From: Sciurus carolinensis
Taxonomy: Eukaryota > Chordata > Mammalia > Rodentia > Sciuridae
Direction: 5' to 3'
Assembly (NCBI RefSeq): GCF_902686445.1
Contig: NC_062228.1
Location: 67,064,648-67,128,647, forward strand
DNA: 64,000 bases
This document shows, piece after piece, positions 34,156 to 45,810 of the stretch (its first letter is position 1; each line of letters opens with the position of its first letter). The notes below the pieces were generated by a model. The model did not search any database and was not told where the DNA came from. It worked only from the letters and a program-made list of their open reading frames with translations. The position numbers were made by a program, and so were the translations under genes.

Positions 34156-34671
34156 GCGATAATCACATGCAACGCTCTTACCTAAGAAGGAGGCACAGTC
34201 ATCAGCAGACTTCTGAGACACGAGAACCCGGGCCTCGGCACGTCGATCCGGGTGTTTCAGGAGCAGTAAGTTCCGAGGCGAGGCCGCGCACACTGGAGTC
34301 TGATCGCGGAACATCGCTCTAGACGCAGCCGTTCTCCTGCCTCTTTGTAACCAGGGGAAACAGTGAAGGTGCTTGAACTGCTCGCTGAGCAAGTCATGAT
34401 TAGCTTTTAGGTCAGAGCCTCACAAAGTGTAAGTTTCCGCAAGCAGTAAGAATTGCCAGCCGCCCTGGCAGAGGCAGCGTTCTGAGAGTCAGGGCTGGGC
34501 CCTGGTCGTTGGTCTCAGCTGTCTCGTCGGGAGGAGCGCTCTTAGGACTGCATCGGAGATTAGCCCACGAAGACGCAGGTTCCCCGACTGGATCAATCGG
34601 CAGGACTGGTGGGACCCAGGGCCGCAGCAATGCTAGGAGAGCACTGTAGCACTAAGCTTTCTCCACGGCCC
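34156..34671. other. No recognisable gene
   Basis: Moderately GC-rich DNA with scattered CpGs. No frames of interest. Confidence 0.4.
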
Positions 34672-34790
34672 TGTTATTTTTTATTTTGAGACAGGGTCTC
34701 ACTAAGTGACCAAGTTGGCCTCCAACTTGCAATCCTCCTGCCTCAGCCTCTTGAGTAGCCGGGACTACAGGCCTGCGGCGGCACGGGGCC
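34672..34790 (-). repeat. Antisense B1-like SINE
   Basis: 'gagacagggtctcactaagtgaccaagttggcctcc' to 'gccgggactacaggcc'. Confidence 0.75.
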
Positions 34791-35397
34791 CAGCTTTGAT
34801 GGACTTAGCAAGGGAGTTGATCTGCCTTATTTTGTTTCTAAGAGAAGAAACAAATCCTGTTAGAGAACACAGGGGCGGTGTGGACTGGCTGAATAAAGCT
34901 GCACTTTGAGACCCCGGCTTCTCTCTTGTGACCCTGGGCAGCCAGGACTGTCTGCCCGGGGCTGGGGACCACCCTCCAACGAGCTCCGGCTCGGTTTCTT
35001 TGCAAGGGGCTGTGGTGAGCAAAGGCATCTTTTCTCTCACTGTCATTGGGACTCTTACTTTTTCTGAAATGGGGTGTCAGAAGGGAGCAGGCCCCTGGAC
35101 TGCCGGGAGAGGTGGGCGAGCAGGGGGCGGGAGCAGGTGGAGGGAGCCCCCTCTCCGCAGTTTTTACTGGTGCGTTGCAGTTGCGCGGCAGACGGGATTC
35201 GACTTCACAGGTCCGCAGGTCCTCGCCTGGGCCTGGGCCCTGGGCTCCCAGCGCCGCTGCCAGCACCGCCCCCAGCACCGCCCCCAGCGCCGCCCCCTCC
35301 CAGTCCCTCCTTCCCTCTTCCCTGCAGCCGCGCTTGCTTTTCTTTATTCCCGAGGGAATTCCTTCGTTTTTAAACACCCAGAAATATTCATAATAAC
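34791..35397. other. GC-rich DNA with possible LTR end
   Basis: Near 34894 'gctgaataaagctgcactttgagacc' resembles an LTR poly(A) region, but no LTR boundaries were found. From 35200 the sequence has a short (CAGCACCGCCCC) tandem repeat (35261-35295). No convincing coding frame. Confidence 0.3.
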
Positions 35398-35487
35398 CGC
35401 ATTTCTGTATCCATTCATCTGTTGATGGGTGGTTAGGCTGTTTCCACGTCTTATCTGTTGTACATACTCCTGCAGTGAAAATGGAGT
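35398..35487 (-). mobile_element. LINE-1 3'-end fragment, antisense
   Basis: 'tatccattcatctgttgatggg' and 'ggctgtttccacgtctt' match the antisense end of old L1 ORF2. Confidence 0.6.
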
Positions 35488-35652
35488 ACAAGCTGGGCAC
35501 AGGGTGCAAGCCTGCAATTTCAGCAGTGTGGGAGGCTGAAGTGGGAGGATTGCAAATTGGAGGCCAGTCTCTGAAGCTTAGTGGGGCTCTGCCTCAAAAT
35601 AAAAAGGCCTATAATGAAGCTCCGTGGTAGATCTCTGTAAATCCCGGTAGTG
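35488..35652 (+). repeat. B1-dID SINE whose tail became a purine array
   Basis: B1 half 'gtgtgggaggctgaagtgggaggattgcaaattggaggcc', degenerate ID half, then 'gtagtgaaaggaaggaagg' leading directly into the GGAA array. Confidence 0.75.
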
Positions 35653-36339
35653 AAAGGAAGGAAGGAAGGGAGGGAGGGAGGGGAGGGAGGAAAGGAAGGT
35701 GGGAAGGAAGGAAGGGAGGGAGGGAGGGAGGGAGGGAGGAAAAGGAAGGTGGGAAGGAAGGAAGGTGGAAAGGAAGGAAGGAAGGGAGGGAGAGAGGGAG
35801 GAAAAGGAAGGTGGGAAGGAAGGAAGGTGGAAAGGAAGGAAGGAAGGAAGGGAGGGAGGGAGGAAAGGAAGGTGGGAAGGAAGGAAGGTGGAAAGGAAGG
35901 AGGGAAGGGAGGGAGAGAGGGAGGAAAAGGAAGGTGGGAAGGAAGGAAGGTGGAAAGGAAGGAAGGAAGGAAGGAAGGGAGGGAGGGAGGAAAAGGAAGG
36001 TGGGAAGGAAGGAAGGAAGGAAGGAAGGAAGGATGGGAGGGAGGGAGGAAAGGGAAGGTGGGAAGGAAGAAAGGTTGAAAGGAAGGAGGGAAGGAAGGAA
36101 GGAAAGAAGGAAGGAAGGGAGGGAGGGAGGAAAAGGAAAGTGGAAAGGAAGGAAGGAAGGAAGGAAGGGAGGGAGGGAGGGAGGAAAAGGAAAGTGGGAA
36201 GGAAGGAAGGTGGAAAGGAAGGAGGGAAGGAAGGAAGGAAAGAAGGAAGGGAGGGAGGGAGGGAGGAAAAGGAAAGTGGGAAGGAAGGAGGGAAGGAAGG
36301 AAGGGAGGGAGGGAGGGAGGGAGGAAAAGGAAAGTGGAA
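35653..36339. repeat. GGAA/GGGA polypurine microsatellite
   Basis: About 690 bp of almost pure purine on the + strand, built from GGAAGG, GGGAGG and punctuating GGTGGGAAGG / GGTGGAAAGG motifs in a loose higher-order pattern. Lysine/glycine/glutamate and proline/serine frames on both strands are by-products. Confidence 0.97.
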
Positions 36340-37425
36340 AGTGTTAGCACAAAATGACGGGCAGGATGCAAACCTCAGGCATCATCTCAGCTCTTCATTC
36401 AGGGGATGAAATGGTGCCCGTGGACCCGCTGTCCTGGTGGAATGTGAGCCACTGAACAAAGGCGGGCCTGGGTTTACGTAGGTTATTGTGAGGCGTGGTC
36501 TGGTGAACATGTCAGTTTGGCTTAATCAGGAACGTGGGCCTTTAGGTCAAGGTCTGTGGCAGGGCCAGAAAGCATTTTGCTTTGGAGGAGATAGCGCCTC
36601 CTCAGCCTCTTCTGAGGACCACGAAGCACCTCCTGCCTGCAGCCAGCGTCTGGAAACTCTGTCTTGGGGTGAAAGCTGGCAATGCACGGCCTTCGTGTTA
36701 CTCCTTTTCTTTTTCTCAGGCCTCACTATTCCAGGGATTTCTTATCCTCCATATCCATTAGGAAGGAAGGAGGGGGAGGAGGGAAGGAAGGAACTCGGGA
36801 GTGCCGCTGTCCCTTGGGGCTCCAGCCGAGGGACTTCCTGTCTTCCGAGGGCTAGGTCAGTCTGCAGGCCCACCAACAGCACCAGGGCCCCTTCCTCCAG
36901 GTCCTTGTCAGCGCTGACCACCTCTTGAGCTCTCGACACCCGCAGCTGGAGCAGGCAAGGTGACGGCTCTGCCCGTCCCTGGTGATCAGCGCGTCTTCAA
37001 GCCCCTTTCTCACGTCCCCTTCCTTCCCTCCTGCGTGTGCTCTCGGCCACGTCCACTTGCGTCCCCTGCTGCCACGTCCTCTGCGCCCCCAGGACTCTGC
37101 CGACGGGAGGTCAGTGGTAGACCTGGCTGTGTCCCGGATCTGGTGTGCGGGCAGCTCTCGCTGGAGCAGAGCCTCCCTGCCCAGCTCCTCGGGAGGGTGG
37201 TGTGCCTTCCCCAGTCGGTGGGGCACGGCAAGAGGGCCCATTTCCAAGGTACTGAAAAGGGACAGAAGGGGCGGCTGTGGCCCCAGCACATTGGCAGCTT
37301 CTCAGAAGCGACTTCGCTTAGGGCGTGGGGGGCCCACGCGGATCCTCGTTCCTTGGGGCTTCGTGCACGGCGGCATGGTCGGTACACGCGTGGCTAAACT
37401 GTAGATGTGTGCTGTTTTTCTTCAG
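36340..37425. other. USP29 upstream region
   Basis: No coding exon recognised. A short purine cluster (GGAAGGAAGGAGGGGGAGG) lies at 36761-36795, and a GC-rich segment spans 36850-37400. At 37411-37425 the sequence 'gctgtttttcttcag' is a good splice acceptor just before the USP29-like reading frame, suggesting an upstream noncoding exon outside or within this region. Confidence 0.45.
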
Positions 37426-37454
37426 GTAACACGTACTTAATTTATAAAGAAAGG

Positions 37455-39915
37455 ATGAGTCCTCCAAAGATACACAATTTCATCCAAATCTGGAGCAAGA
37501 AGACGGGGACAATCACGTGGAAAGAAACGTTCGTTGAAACGCCGGAAGGAGAAAAAGAGAGGAGGCTGGTGGTCACGTTCAGATCTGGAGAGCACGTGAG
37601 GACTTTTCACCTGGGCGGTGACATTTCCAGTGTCCTCACTGGACGTGGCAGAGAAAGGCGGAGCTGCCTCTGTCTGACTCTGCAGGACAGCTCCTCCTTA
37701 CTCATCGGCAGGCCGTCCTGCATCGGGCTGGGACAGTCGGAGCGCTTTGTCATCTACACAAATTTCAGATTCCCATGAAACTCGAGAGTGGCTGGTTTGT
37801 CCTGGAGGGCAGGAAGGCACAGCTGGCGGCTGGCCACGAGCCACCGTACGGGTCCTGCAGCACCCAGATTGGAAGCCGGGCGCTTCCTTCCCGGAAGACG
37901 CCCTCGCCTGTGTGGAGGCCACCAGCTCTTGGTAAGAAAGTGTTGCCATCTGGTCTAGAGGTGAAGGAGGAGGAGGAGGAGGAGGAGGACGACCTCGTGC
38001 CCACCAAGAAACGCAAGAGGCAGCCCTGGACCTGTGCAGGAGGCCCCGGGGAGAGGCCCCGGAGCTTAGGCCACGCAGAAAAGGACAGGAGCTCCCGAGC
38101 CGGACCTGCCGCCAGGACCAGCCCTACCGCAGGCCCTGACCCAGGCGAGGCTGCATTTTCGACCCCGACGCTCTCTGACCCCCCGAGGTTGGTTGGCGTT
38201 TCCCCTGGAAGCGGAGCAGAGCCAGCACAGCCGTGTCGCCCAGGCGGCCCTGGAGGCTCCCGCGGAGCAGCGGTGGCGCGGCTTCCCCAACCTGGGCAAC
38301 ACCTGCTACACGAACGCCGAGCTGCAGGCGCTGTTCGCCATCCCCTCCTTCGCAGACGGCTTGCTCTCGCAGGGTGTCCCCTGGGAGAGGATCCCCGCGG
38401 GCGCGCTCCTCACGCCCATGAGCCTGCTGCTCCTTCTGAAAGATGTCTGTCAGGTGGAGGCCAAGGAGGAGCTGCTGGCCGGCATCAAAGGTGCGGTGTC
38501 CGCGGTGGCCGAGGCCTTTGTTGGAAACCAGCAGAACGACGCACACGAGTTCTTAGGCCAGTGTTTACACCAGCTGAAAGACAAGTTTGCGAAGCTGAAC
38601 ACCACCTGGAACACGCAGGGCGGGAATCCACCGCCCCAGGGCGGCGGGGGCCAGGCGGCCACCGGGGCCTTCGCCTGTCCGGTCGAGGCTAACTTCGAGT
38701 TTGAGATGCAGATCTCCATGACGTGCAAGGTGTGTGGCTGGGCGGTCATCAGGACAGAGCCCAGCAACCATCTCTCCCTCGACCTGCAGCAGGGCCCGAA
38801 GCAGGGCACAGAGGCTCCGCCTCTGTCCGTTCAGAGCGCGTTTGACCTCTTCTTCGCAGCAGAGGAGCTTGAGTACAGCTGCGAGAGGTGCTGCCAGGGG
38901 AGCGCCATGCTGTGGTGCAGGTTCCGCAGGCTCCCCCCGGTCCTCATCGTCCACCTCAAACGCTACAGCTTCACCCAGGCCTGGCTGCTGGTGAAGAGCG
39001 ACCGGCAAGTGGGCATTTCCAAGTACTTGATGCTGTCCTCACAGTGCGACGCGGACACTGCCCCACCACGCCCCCTGGCCCGGAGTGCACAGGTGACCTC
39101 TGAGCCCACCAGCCCACCCTCAGCATCAGTGCCGCCGGGCTCGGAGTCCCCTGACTCCTTGGTTCCACTCTGTGGGCCAGACAGGGACGCTGGGCCACAA
39201 GAATTCCAGAGGATGTGGGAAGGAGCAAGCCCAACAGAACGGCAGAGAGGCCGGGAGGCAGAACTGGCAAGCCGGGGAAGTAGGGTGTTTGGACAGAAGC
39301 GGCCAAGAGCAGAGTCTGCGGTGGCCGAGGAAGGCCGCGCTCTCCCCCCGACTTCTGGGGCAGAGGAGAACCTGTCAGCACCCCAGACTCAGCGCCTTCT
39401 GACGTCCGTCTTCAAGAGGTGCCTGAAAATCCAGAACCTCAGAAAACCGACCCAGAGGGTATCCAGGGGTGTCCAGAGAAGGACGTGGGTGGACCCACAG
39501 AATCAAGACTTCGGGAAGCTGACCCAAAGGTCTGCAGTGCCTCAGATTCGGATCAGAGTCCTGAAAACCAAGAGACTGCAGACAATGCAGTAGCCGAGGC
39601 CCGGGGCCCAGACGCCGCAGGGCCTACAGGCTGGTCAGCATGGTCAGCCATGTTGGGCGCTCCCACCGCTCAGGCCACTACGTCAGTGACGTGTACGACT
39701 TTGAGAAGCAGGCCTGGTTCATGTACAACGACCTGAGGGTGTTGGAAATCCCAGAGGCTGTGATGCAGGAGCTGAGAACTCACACCGGGTACATATTCTT
39801 TTACATGCACAGTGAGATTTTTGAGGCACTGTTGGAAAAGGTGGTGAGTTCCCAGGAACTTAGCGCACAGGCAGAGGTGATCCCTTGGGGTGACCTAGAG
39901 GTGACCTTGGGGTGA
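37455..39915 (+). pseudogene. USP29: USP29-type ubiquitin protease, frameshifted
   Basis: USP29 is a germline-biased cysteine deubiquitinase. The start is the ATG at 37455 (MSPPKIHNFIQIW), 30 bases after an acceptor-like cttcag. The N-terminal PH-like region runs to about 37770, where a frameshift brings a TGA at 37776. A charged linker with an EEEEEEEDD run follows in another frame. Near 38175-38193 the frame shifts again into the catalytic domain. That domain is open for about 380 codons and keeps the Cys box (GFPNLGNTCYTN, near 38280), QQNDAHEFLGQCL (near 38530) and the CxxC pairs of the zinc-binding part. Further shifts near 39300-39360 and 39620 precede the His box (SGHYVSDVYDF, near 39675). 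The frame ends at 39915. Part of the linker found in human USP29 is missing. USP26/USP37 are close relatives; position beside ZIM3 favours USP29. Four shifts argue for a pseudogene, although assembly error is not excluded. Confidence 0.85.
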
Positions 39916-40135
39916 CATGTGAGTTTGGCAGACCTGCCTGGTGGTCTCCCTCTATTCCACTTCCTCTGTGGAGGAAGAACACTCAACTGGGCCAGAATGA
40001 AGGAACAAGTAACTCAGGGTGAAATCCCAATGAAAAACATTTGCTCTGAGGACAGAAACCTGGCTCCCATAACTCAGGAGAGATGCACCTTCTCTCCTAC
40101 AAGATCAGAAATGGTGCTCCTTGAGTTTTGCTAGT

Positions 40136-40352
40136 TTTGTTTTGTTTTGTTTTGGGACTGGGAATGAATCCAGGGGTGCTTAACCACTGAGCCACATCCC
40201 CAGCACTTTATATCTTTTATTTAGAGACAGGGGCTCACTAAGTTGTTTAGGGCCTCACTAAGTTGCTGAGGCTGGCCTTGAACCTGCAGTCCTCCTTCTT
40301 TAGCCTCCCAGGCCACTGAGATTACAGATGTTGGGCTACCATGCCCAACTTC
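40136..40352 (-). repeat. Antisense B1-dID SINE
   Basis: (TTTTG)n tail at 40136-40152, ID (40160-40205) and B1 (40220-40350). Confidence 0.88.
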
Positions 40353-40439
40353 TCGAGTTTTAATGGGAGGGTTTGAAAAGATCCTTCCTGAACCAGCAAC
40401 ACAGCAGCATCAGGAGACTGATCAGAAATGCAAAATCCA

Positions 40440-40579
40440 AAGCCACCCCCGTGACTAGGAAGGTGGAGGCAGGAGGATCAGGGGTTCAAGGGCAGCCTCA
40501 GCAATGTAGCAAGACCCTGTCTCAAAATAGAAATAAAAAATGAGTGGGGATGTATCTCAGTGGTAAAACATCCCCCAGC
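40440..40579 (+). repeat. B1-dID SINE
   Basis: 'ggcaggaggatcaggggttcaagggcagcctcagcaatgtagcaagaccctgtctc' then 'gtggggatgtatctcagtggtaaaacatccccc'. Confidence 0.8.
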
Positions 40580-40869
40580 GTGGAAGGCAGCATGTTGAAG
40601 GGCGTGAGGTGTTTCCAGACGTTCTTTCTCTGCAGTCTGATTCAGGCTTTTGCTATTTCACTCTGTCATGCACCCAAACACACTTTTTTCCATCTCATTT
40701 TGATGTAGTGTGGACTTTTCAGATATTTTTGTTTCTATCTATTCATTGGACTTATTCTGCTTCTTGGATCAAGTAGCTTTCTGACACATGGTGCAGCAAT
40801 CCAGTTGCCCCAGTTCTTTGGAAGCGTGGGTATTCTTTTTTAAAGAAACTTCTATTTATTTATTTATTT
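40576..40869. repeat. Direct duplication, copy 1
   Basis: About 290 bp from CAGCGTGGAAGGCAGCATG to the (TTTA)n run, repeated 667 bp downstream with few mismatches. The SINE at 40440 abuts its left edge. Confidence 0.9.
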
Positions 40870-41242
40870 TTTTCCCAGTACCAGGGAAAAAAAGAAGAAA
40901 TACCAAATCTGCAGTCCATCTGTAGATTCAGGAATGGGAAAAGAACCCAACATCTGGAGGCGAATGCCCTGAGTTGGAGATGCACTCCTCAGTGTGGGGA
41001 CCACCTTGCTTCCTTGCGCCACTGTACATATCAATTGCTCATGTTGTGGAGGGACTTTAATTGTATTTTGTTTCTTAAATTTATTCAAACCATTCTTTTG
41101 TAAACTTATTAAAATAAAAACCAACAAAGGCGCATACTGTTGGCTGAGCTCTCTGTGTGTCTGTGAGGCGTCACTAGTGAGCCCTGCCGGTGGCTGGCGA
41201 CCGTATCTGCAGGAGCCCCAGGACGTCAGCTCCCGTGGAAGG
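40870..41242. other. Spacer between the duplicated arms
   Basis: Contains 'cccagtaccagggaaaaa', an ID-like remnant, and an AATAAAAACC motif at about 41110 followed by 'ctgttggctgagctctctgtg', which resembles an LTR end. No gene. Confidence 0.35.
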
Positions 41243-41536
41243 CAGCGTGGAAGGCAGCATGTTGAAGGACGTGAGGTGTTTCCAGACGTTCTTTCTCTGC
41301 AGTCTGATTCAGGCTTTTGCTATTTCACTCTGTCATGCACCCAAACATACTTTTTTCCATCTCATTTTGATGTAGTGTGGACTTTTCAGATATTTTTGTT
41401 TCTATCTATTCATTGGGTTTATTCTGCTTCTTGGATCAAGTAGCTTTCTGACACATGGTGCAGCGATCCAGTTGCCCCAGTTCTTTGGAAGCGTAGGTAT
41501 TCTTTTTTAAAGAAACTTCTATTTATTTATTTATTT
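41243..41536. repeat. Direct duplication, copy 2
   Basis: Second copy of the 290-bp arm. It runs into a LINE-1 3' UTR at its right edge. Confidence 0.9.
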
Positions 41537-41542
41537 TCATTA

Positions 41543-42140
41543 ACTTTTGACAGTGATACATTTTTTTAAAAATTATTTTTAGACATGTATACAGGGTAAT
41601 AGTGTCTGTCTCACAATCTACCATCCTTCCCCACCCCTCCCCTCACTCCCCTCTGTACAGTCCGAAGTTCCTTCATCCTTCCCTACCCAACCCCCACTAT
41701 GGATCAGCATCTGCTTATTAGAAGATTCGACCTTTGGTTTTTTGGACTTGGCTTATTTCACTTAGCATGATACTCTCCAGTTCCATCCATTCACTTGCAA
41801 ATGCCATAATTCCATTCTTCTTTAAGGCTAAATAATATTCCACTGAGTATATATGCCACATTTTCTTTATCCATTCACCTCTTGAGGGCACCTAGGTTGG
41901 TTCCATAGCTTAGCTATTGTGAGTTGAGCTGCTATAAACATTGATGTGACTGTGTCACTGTACTATGCTAATTTTAAGTCCTTTGGGTATAAACCAAGGA
42001 GTGGGATAGTTGGGTCAAATGGTGGGTCCATTCCAAGTTTTCTGAGGAATCTCCATACTGCTTTCCAGAGGGGTTGCACCAATCTGCAGTCCCACCAGCA
42101 ATGTACGAGTGTACCTTTTCCCCACATCCTTGCCAAGGAA
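41543..42140 (-). mobile_element. LINE-1 3' end, antisense
   Basis: Antisense 3' UTR ('taccatccttccccacccctcccc') followed by the antisense C-terminus of ORF2 (minus-strand translation includes [19 protein letters not shown]). A 5'-truncated insertion. Confidence 0.88.
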
Positions 42141-44600
42141 GTGTGGATATTCTTACAGCGGTTCCTTTGTGTGAAGAATACCATTGTTCTGGTCAGCTGG
42201 CTCTGCGCTGTGACCCTGCAGGTGTTTGGGGCTGCAGAGCAGTGGAATCACAAAGGCAGCAAGGTCTTTAAGGTGAACAGCACTAGGAGTGGGCCCTGAC
42301 CGGGACGCACACACCGCCCACCTTCAACACCCCTGGGCGTGCCCGCCTTCGACCCCGGGGCCTGCTGGGGCAACAGACCACTGGGCCTGTGAGACCTCAG
42401 CGGACTCTGCCTCCAGGGACCTGGAGAGTCGGGCAGAGACCAGATCCGTCAGGGAGGAGGGGAAAGGAAAGCGCTCGGGACACGTGCGTGAGATTTTAAA
42501 AAAAATATCAGTTTTAACATCTAAGAGGAAAATAAGGAAATTATTTTTAAACAAGAGCGATCTATCCGTAATTCATGATATCTTGGGCTATTTTCTTGTA
42601 AGACACACACAATGAAATAAATCTGTTCATACACTGTGTAGGAAAGCGCGTGCGTTGTCCACAACTATGATTAAAATGGACAGACATAAGGAATCGTCGC
42701 ATGTTGTCCCAAGGCCGCTGTCCCACTACCCGCCGCGCCTTTAGCCGGGATGAGCCTCGCCAAAGGGCAGGGTCAGGCGGAGAGCCCGGCTGAAGCCCAG
42801 GTCGACAGCACGGGGCGGGACGGGCCGCCCCTGTGCCCAGCCCAGGCCCTCCCTGCGCACAGAGGGACCTGCCAGCCAGGCGCACCCGCACCCGCTCGTC
42901 CATTCCCGCTGATCAGGACCCGAGAGGCAAAGCTGCCGCGCTTCCAGGGAGCGCCCACAGCAGCCCGGGAATGCCCTGGTCACTCACTGGACTCGACCTG
43001 ATCTCTTTACACGACTTAAATTCCTCCCTCTGGTCCTTGCTTGTGGCCACCACGCCCGACTGGTCTCCGCCCACATCCGTCCTCCTGGTTCCCACCACGG
43101 TTCCTTCACCTCCGCCGCCTCCGCCTCTCCTCCCCGCTGCAGCAGCGGCACCGAGGGCGCCAGCCGTGGGCACACTTGGCGGGGCTCCTGGGCAGGGTGG
43201 AGTCGCCCAGCTGCGGCCTCCAGTGCCGTGCAGGGGGCCAGCAGCAGCCCGACCAGTGTCCACCCACACCTTCAGACCACGCCGAGCCGCCCTGGGCCTC
43301 CCGATGGACAGCCCCTCCCACGCTACCCCAGGTGAAGGCACCGGACGTGCTCCTTGGGTCCATGGCCTACATGTTCAGCCCCTGGGGTCAAAGGAGGGCG
43401 GACACCCCGTGGAGGGTCCACTCAGGTGCGCTTATGCAAGGAGGGGTCTGGACTCGGCCTACACAGACCCGCCCAGGCAGCAGTTCAACAAGAGGACCCT
43501 GGTCCAGGAGCTCAGGAGCCAAAGGCAGTGCTGCCCCCTTCTGACCCATTTGCAAACATGTGACCCCTGCTCCTGTGATGGAGGCTGCTTGGTGGGAGCA
43601 CTGGCGTGGCAGCAGGGGGTCTGCACGGGGACTCAGTGTCCGCCTGGAGGATGCTGACTGCCTCCTGGCCCATCTGGCCCGGTCCCGGGCTGGGGTCCTG
43701 ACCACTGATAGCTTAGAGCCTGGTGAGGCCTTCCCACTTCACATTAGTGTGACCCCCACTCCAGCACGACCTTGTAGGAGGGACGCTGGACAGTCACTAG
43801 GAAAGGTCAGAGGAGGGGACCTAACACCAAGCCAGGGGAGGAGGCAGAGGACAGCCACCTCCCTGGGGAGAGGGGCCTGGAGGGCTCCCACCCATTGTGG
43901 ACACCTCACGGTGACCCCCGCAGACCCGGAGTCCTCAAGGGCACAGTGACCCATCAGAGCACGGGCTGGGTTGGGAGGATTCCCCGGGGGCCTCCCGTGC
44001 CACCCAGTCCAGAGGAAAGATGCCAAGGAAGAAAGGAGCAAGAAAAGAGGTGGGACCGTCAGGCCCAGGCCTCAGCCAAGGCGAGCCTGGCCACGCAGAA
44101 GTCACGCACCGCCTGGACACAGCGGCCAGGAGCAGGACGGCAGAGCTGCGAAGACTACCACCCTCAGCTGCAGGGCTCGTCCCCATCGGGGCCTTCTCCC
44201 GGGACGCTCGCCCACCCACACCCACCAGACCGCCTCTCCCTGCCGGGGTTACGCGGCATCATTTCTTGGTGTGTAGTGACAGGGCTACAGAAGGCGTGAT
44301 TCAGGGCCACCGGCCAGGTGCGCTGGCTTCCATCCCAGCACCCGAAAGGAAGGGAGGAATTGGGAACCACTAAGGACGAAAGGGACGTCCTCCTCTAGCA
44401 AGAAGGTGGGCGACGCCGTTTGCACGTGGGATGATCCCTTTCTTGGGCAGGAAGGTGCTCTTCCTGCTGTCCTTGGGAGAAGTCCTGCTGGCAGGGGCGG
44501 TTTGCAGAGGGCACAGGTGAGATGAGCTCACTAGCACCCACTGCATGGCCTCCTTGTTTGCACCCTGAGTGGCAGGGCCGTTTAGGCTCAGGGATCAGAG
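42141..44600. other. GC-rich stretch without a recognised gene
   Basis: CpG-rich from about 42700 to 44300. The longest frame (42833-43657, +, 274 codons) is Pro/Ala/Arg-rich with competing frames on both strands and no recognised domain. The segment near 43425-43560 (ARRGLDSAYTDPPRQQF) is the least repetitive part. A weak ID-like remnant lies at 44280-44350. This is the intergenic space between the convergent USP29 and ZIM3. Confidence 0.4.
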
Positions 44601-44632
44601 TGCTGCTTTCTGGCCACCTTGCGCCAGGGTCC

Positions 44633-45241
44633 ACATGTGACTTGGCAGGTGGCTTGTAGCGTGGCCTCCTCACCTGGAGAACTGAAGAAACCCAGACTCA
44701 GGGTGAAAGCAGTGGCAGAATTTATTAGAGCAACAGAAGTCAGGCAAGCGGCCTCCCGACGGGGAGGGGTCCCCAGAGGGGTCCCGGAGTGGCTGCTGTC
44801 CAGGGTTGCGCATGGACACACAGGGTTACGGAAGCCGGCCCCCCGCCCCATCCTGGGTATGGCACCCAGTGTCCACCAGCTCTTCGAGTGCTCTGTGCAC
44901 ACCTGCTTCTCGTGGTCGGGTCTCGGTACCAAACAGTGGATCTCTCGCCCAGTTACTTTCCTCCCTCTGGTTGCCCAGGAGTCAGCCTGGCCTGTGCCCA
45001 GATCCTCAGCCCTGTGGCAGAGACCTGACCCAAAGGAGCCCAGGTTTCCTGCCTCACTGTGACAGATGGATTCCAGGAAATGGGAAGCTCAGGGTCCTGC
45101 CCATCTAGTGAGAAAGGTTGCCGAGGGAGGCAGGGCGGGGTGGAGGCCGAGAGCAGATTTCTTCCTCCTCCTTTCCCAATCTCTGCGCTAAAGGGGCAAT
45201 CCCTCACCTGGGTTTCTACGTTTGTTTTGTCCACTTAACAG
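44633..45241 (-). mobile_element. Putative solo LTR
   Basis: On the minus strand the segment starts TGTTAAGTGGAC (45241) and, near its end, carries 'gctctaataaattctgcc' followed by 'ccctgagtctgggtttcttc', typical of an LTR poly(A) region, ending close to 'caagtcaca' at about 44633. No internal retroviral genes or target duplication were confirmed. Confidence 0.4.
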
Positions 45242-45465
45242 AAGAGCTCCAGATGACATGTGAGCCTGGCGATCTCTGACATGACCATCTCCTACATTCT
45301 CTACAAGCAGATTATGCCCCACAGTGAAAGTGTCTAAGTTTCAGAGGAATGGACAGCACTAGCCGTTACTCACTGGCCATGAAGGGTTTTGTCACATTCT
45401 GATTATTGTTGTATATTCAGTATTTGCAAGAGTTCATTACAAAGAATTGCACCTAATAAATGTGC

Positions 45466-45810
45466 GCTGAGCGGTGGGTGTGGTATGTACCCCTGTAATC
45501 TCAACAGCTCAGCAGGCTGAGGCAGGAGGATCAAGTTCAAGGTCAGTCTCGACAACTTAGAGAGGACCTCTCCTAGGGCATCAGAGCAGGGTAGAAGGAC
45601 CTCGTGCAAGCTACCCAGTCCTCTCTTTTCTCTGGCACATTGCTCCAGATTAGAGCCACATCCCAGAAGATTACTGAGCAACCCACAGAGACCTCATCTC
45701 AAAATAAAATAGGGCCGGGAGTGTGGCTCAGTGGTTAAGTGCCCCTAGGTTAAATCCGCAGTACCAAATAAAATAAAACAAACAAACAAAAAACAAACAA
45801 GCAAAATCCG
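45466..45810 (+). repeat. B1-dID SINE with about 110-bp insert
   Basis: B1 half (45466-45572), then a non-SINE insert (about 45573-45685), then the rest of the SINE ('gagacctcatctcaaaataaaat', ID half 45711-45770) with an (AAAC)n tail. Confidence 0.75.

Noticed and set aside
35520..36409. Lys/Gly/Glu-rich and Pro/Ser-rich frames
   Set aside because: Direct products of the GGAA/GGGA microsatellite.
38124..39008. Antisense frames over the USP29-like sequence
   Set aside because: GC-rich shadow frames without domains. The sense strand explains the region.
37455..39915. USP29 as an intact single-exon CDS
   Set aside because: Homologous segments lie in three different frames with at least four switches and an early TGA at 37776.
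42140..42500. ERV or gene start after the antisense LINE-1
   Set aside because: No LTR ends, primer site or protein motifs were found.
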